Source of the DNA: Puniceicoccales bacterium
Lineage (GTDB): Bacteria > Verrucomicrobiota > Verrucomicrobiia > Opitutales > JAIRKQ01
Assembly (NCBI GenBank): GCA_031273725.1
Contig: JAISRG010000081.1
Coordinates: forward strand, 1-7,328
Length of the DNA: 7,328 nt
Direction of reading: 5' to 3'
The translations under genes and the position numbers were made by a program. Of this stretch, positions 6,133 through 7,328 are shown one piece after another; position 1 is the stretch's first letter, and each line of letters starts with the position of its first letter. The notes below the pieces were generated by a model. The model had not been told where the DNA came from and did not search any database. It saw only the letters and a program-made list of their open reading frames with translations.

Positions 6133-7328
6133 TTACATGTTAGCGGCAGCGCCTGTGGCTCCCATTATTGATTGTACCATTCCCAGCGCAAGTAATCCAA
6201 CAAGGGCAAAAGCAAACATCATGGCCGCGGCCGAAATTGACACCGTTAATTTCTTTAGGGTAGACTGCAACTTCTCGTCATACATTTTATTAATATCTTT
6301 AAATGATGATGCAAGATCTCCTATTTTTTCTCCAATTGCTAAAATATCACATTGTTCACCGTCTAATATGTTGTTTTTTTCAAATGCCGTACAGACACTA
6401 CCGCCATCTAATATGTCTGTTTTTGCGCATATAAATTGTTCCAACAGGACCTCGTTTCCAATGGATGTTTGAGCCAGGTTCAATGCTTCCGACGTATTAA
6501 CTCCATTTGACAAAAGCGTAGCCATTAGCTTCGTCAAGCTTGTTTTCATGAACAGTGGTATCGTTATGGAAAATGGTGCAATTTTTAACATTAGTTGATC
6601 GGTTTTGTATCGTCCCAGTTTGGTTTGTCTTATTTTTGGGATGGTTATAAAAGCTGCAATGATACATCCTATTATTGGCAATAGCGAATATACAAGCCAT
6701 TTGGATAGAGATTTTAAAAATTGTGCCATGGGAGGAAGCTCACCGCCAAGGTCTTTTATAAAACTTTCCATTTTGGGCATCAAAACGAACACAAAGAGCA
6801 ACATTACGACGAACACAAAGCTTACCATGAATGAGGGATAAATCAAAGACGAAATCATCTTCTTTTTGAGTTCATTTTTGGATTTCAACAAATCAACCAC
6901 ATCTTTTAGTACGGCTGCCAGATTTCCGCTTGATTCTCCTACCAAAATGATGCTATACACGTTGCTATCTATTTTCACGTTTAAACCTTTTATAGCATCC
7001 GAAAAAGATTGCCCTCCTGAAATATCCTGCAACAATTTGTCGGTTAGCGTTTTTTCTGCTGGATCTACGGTCCTTTTATTGATTACAGATATTGCATCGG
7101 ATAATGTTATTCCCGCGGCGAGCATTTTGTGTAGCTTTTCAAAAAAAAATAGTAGGAACGCATTTGTCAGGGCCGTTGGTCGTTGTTTCCTTTTGAAAAG
7201 TTGTAGGGGAGCACTTTGCCTACTCTTTTCTTCCGTAATGTAAATTAATCGTAGGTGTAGTTGTTTTATCAATTTGACAGTCTCTCGCTGGTTCACTGCC
7301 GCTATGATGGAATTATCGTCTGAACCAT
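6133..7328 (-). CDS. Type II secretion / type IV pilus inner-membrane protein, GspF/PilC family (5' partial)
   Basis: Proteins of this family sit in the inner membrane as the platform that couples the assembly ATPase to pseudopilus or pilus polymerisation. Two repeated T2SSF domains are visible, counting residues from the internal GTG at 7296. The first spans about 45-175 and contains the typical KMLAAGITLSDAI (57-69) and VGESSGNLAAVL (119-130); the second spans about 245-375 and contains LLSNGVNTSEAL (261-272) and IGEKIGDLA (321-329). Hydrophobic membrane segments lie at about 153-173, 200-219 and 352-375. The GTG is probably not the true start. The frame stays open through 10 more codons (GSDDNSIIAA) to the window edge, and these resemble the family's N-terminal cytoplasmic segment. 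Hence the gene runs off the right end, perhaps by only a few residues. Sequence alone does not separate secretion from pilus function, although the usual GspE/GspG neighbours would be expected upstream. The gene ends 67 nt before the debranching enzyme. Confidence 0.93.
   Translation of the reverse strand, partial: GSDDNSIIAAVNQRETVKLIKQLHLRLIYITEEKSRQSAPLQLFKRKQRPTALTNAFLLFFFEKLHKMLAAGITLSDAISVINKRTVDPAEKTLTDKLLQDISGGQSFSDAIKGLNVKIDSNVYSIILVGESSGNLAAVLKDVVDLLKSKNELKKKMISSLIYPSFMVSFVFVVMLLFVFVLMPKMESFIKDLGGELPPMAQFLKSLSKWLVYSLLPIIGCIIAAFITIPKIRQTKLGRYKTDQLMLKIAPFSITIPLFMKTSLTKLMATLLSNGVNTSEALNLAQTSIGNEVLLEQFICAKTDILDGGSVCTAFEKNNILDGEQCDILAIGEKIGDLASSFKDINKMYDEKLQSTLKKLTVSISAAAMMFAFALVGLLALGMVQSIMGATGAAANM

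Noticed and set aside
6866..7243. A 125-codon plus-strand open frame over the GspF-type gene
   Set aside because: It is the complement of a well-conserved T2SSF domain, with low-complexity Ser/Phe content typical of antisense shadows.

Overview
The window is a densely packed bacterial segment, moderately AT-rich, in which every supported gene lies on the minus strand. It is therefore read right to left. TGA is used as a stop codon by the gene ending at 2229, so the standard bacterial code applies. A GspF/PilC-type inner-membrane protein suggests a diderm bacterium with a type II secretion or type IV pilus-like machine. The ispF gene indicates the MEP route to isoprenoids. I cannot fix the lineage from sequence alone. 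A Verrucomicrobiota/Opitutales-like (PVC) source is only a weak impression, and Shine-Dalgarno signals are mostly poor.

In transcription order the layout is as follows. (1) 7328-6133 is a GspF/PilC family protein whose frame stays open to the window edge, so it is 5'-truncated here. (2) 6065-3645 is an 806-aa GH13 debranching enzyme of the type I pullulanase kind, with a CBM48-like module and an extra N-terminal module, and no signal peptide. (3) 3602-2229 is a CDP-glycerol/CDP-ribitol phosphotransferase-like (TagB/TagF-family) protein. (4) 2232-847 overlaps gene 3 by ATGA and encodes a fusion of an IspD/TarI-like cytidylyltransferase to a short-chain dehydrogenase, the architecture of Haemophilus Bcs1/Acs1 CDP-ribitol synthases. 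(5) 752-270 is ispF. (6) 128-52 is an initiator tRNA-Met with its own plausible promoter.

Genes 3 and 4 form a coherent two-step cassette: ribulose-5-P to ribitol-5-P to CDP-ribitol, then transfer of ribitol-phosphate (or a related polyol-phosphate) to a surface glycan. The fusion enzyme also sits in the place where a dedicated ispD is often found, immediately upstream of ispF. This raises the question of whether it also supplies the MEP pathway, whether a separate ispD exists elsewhere, or whether the adjacency is accidental. Other points for a second look are the initiator tRNA, which carries A29-U41 in place of the usual first G-C pair and a C at position 73, and the pullulanase-like gene, which lies beside a secretion gene but encodes a protein that looks cytoplasmic. 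I saw no mobile elements, CRISPR arrays, rRNA or large repeats.
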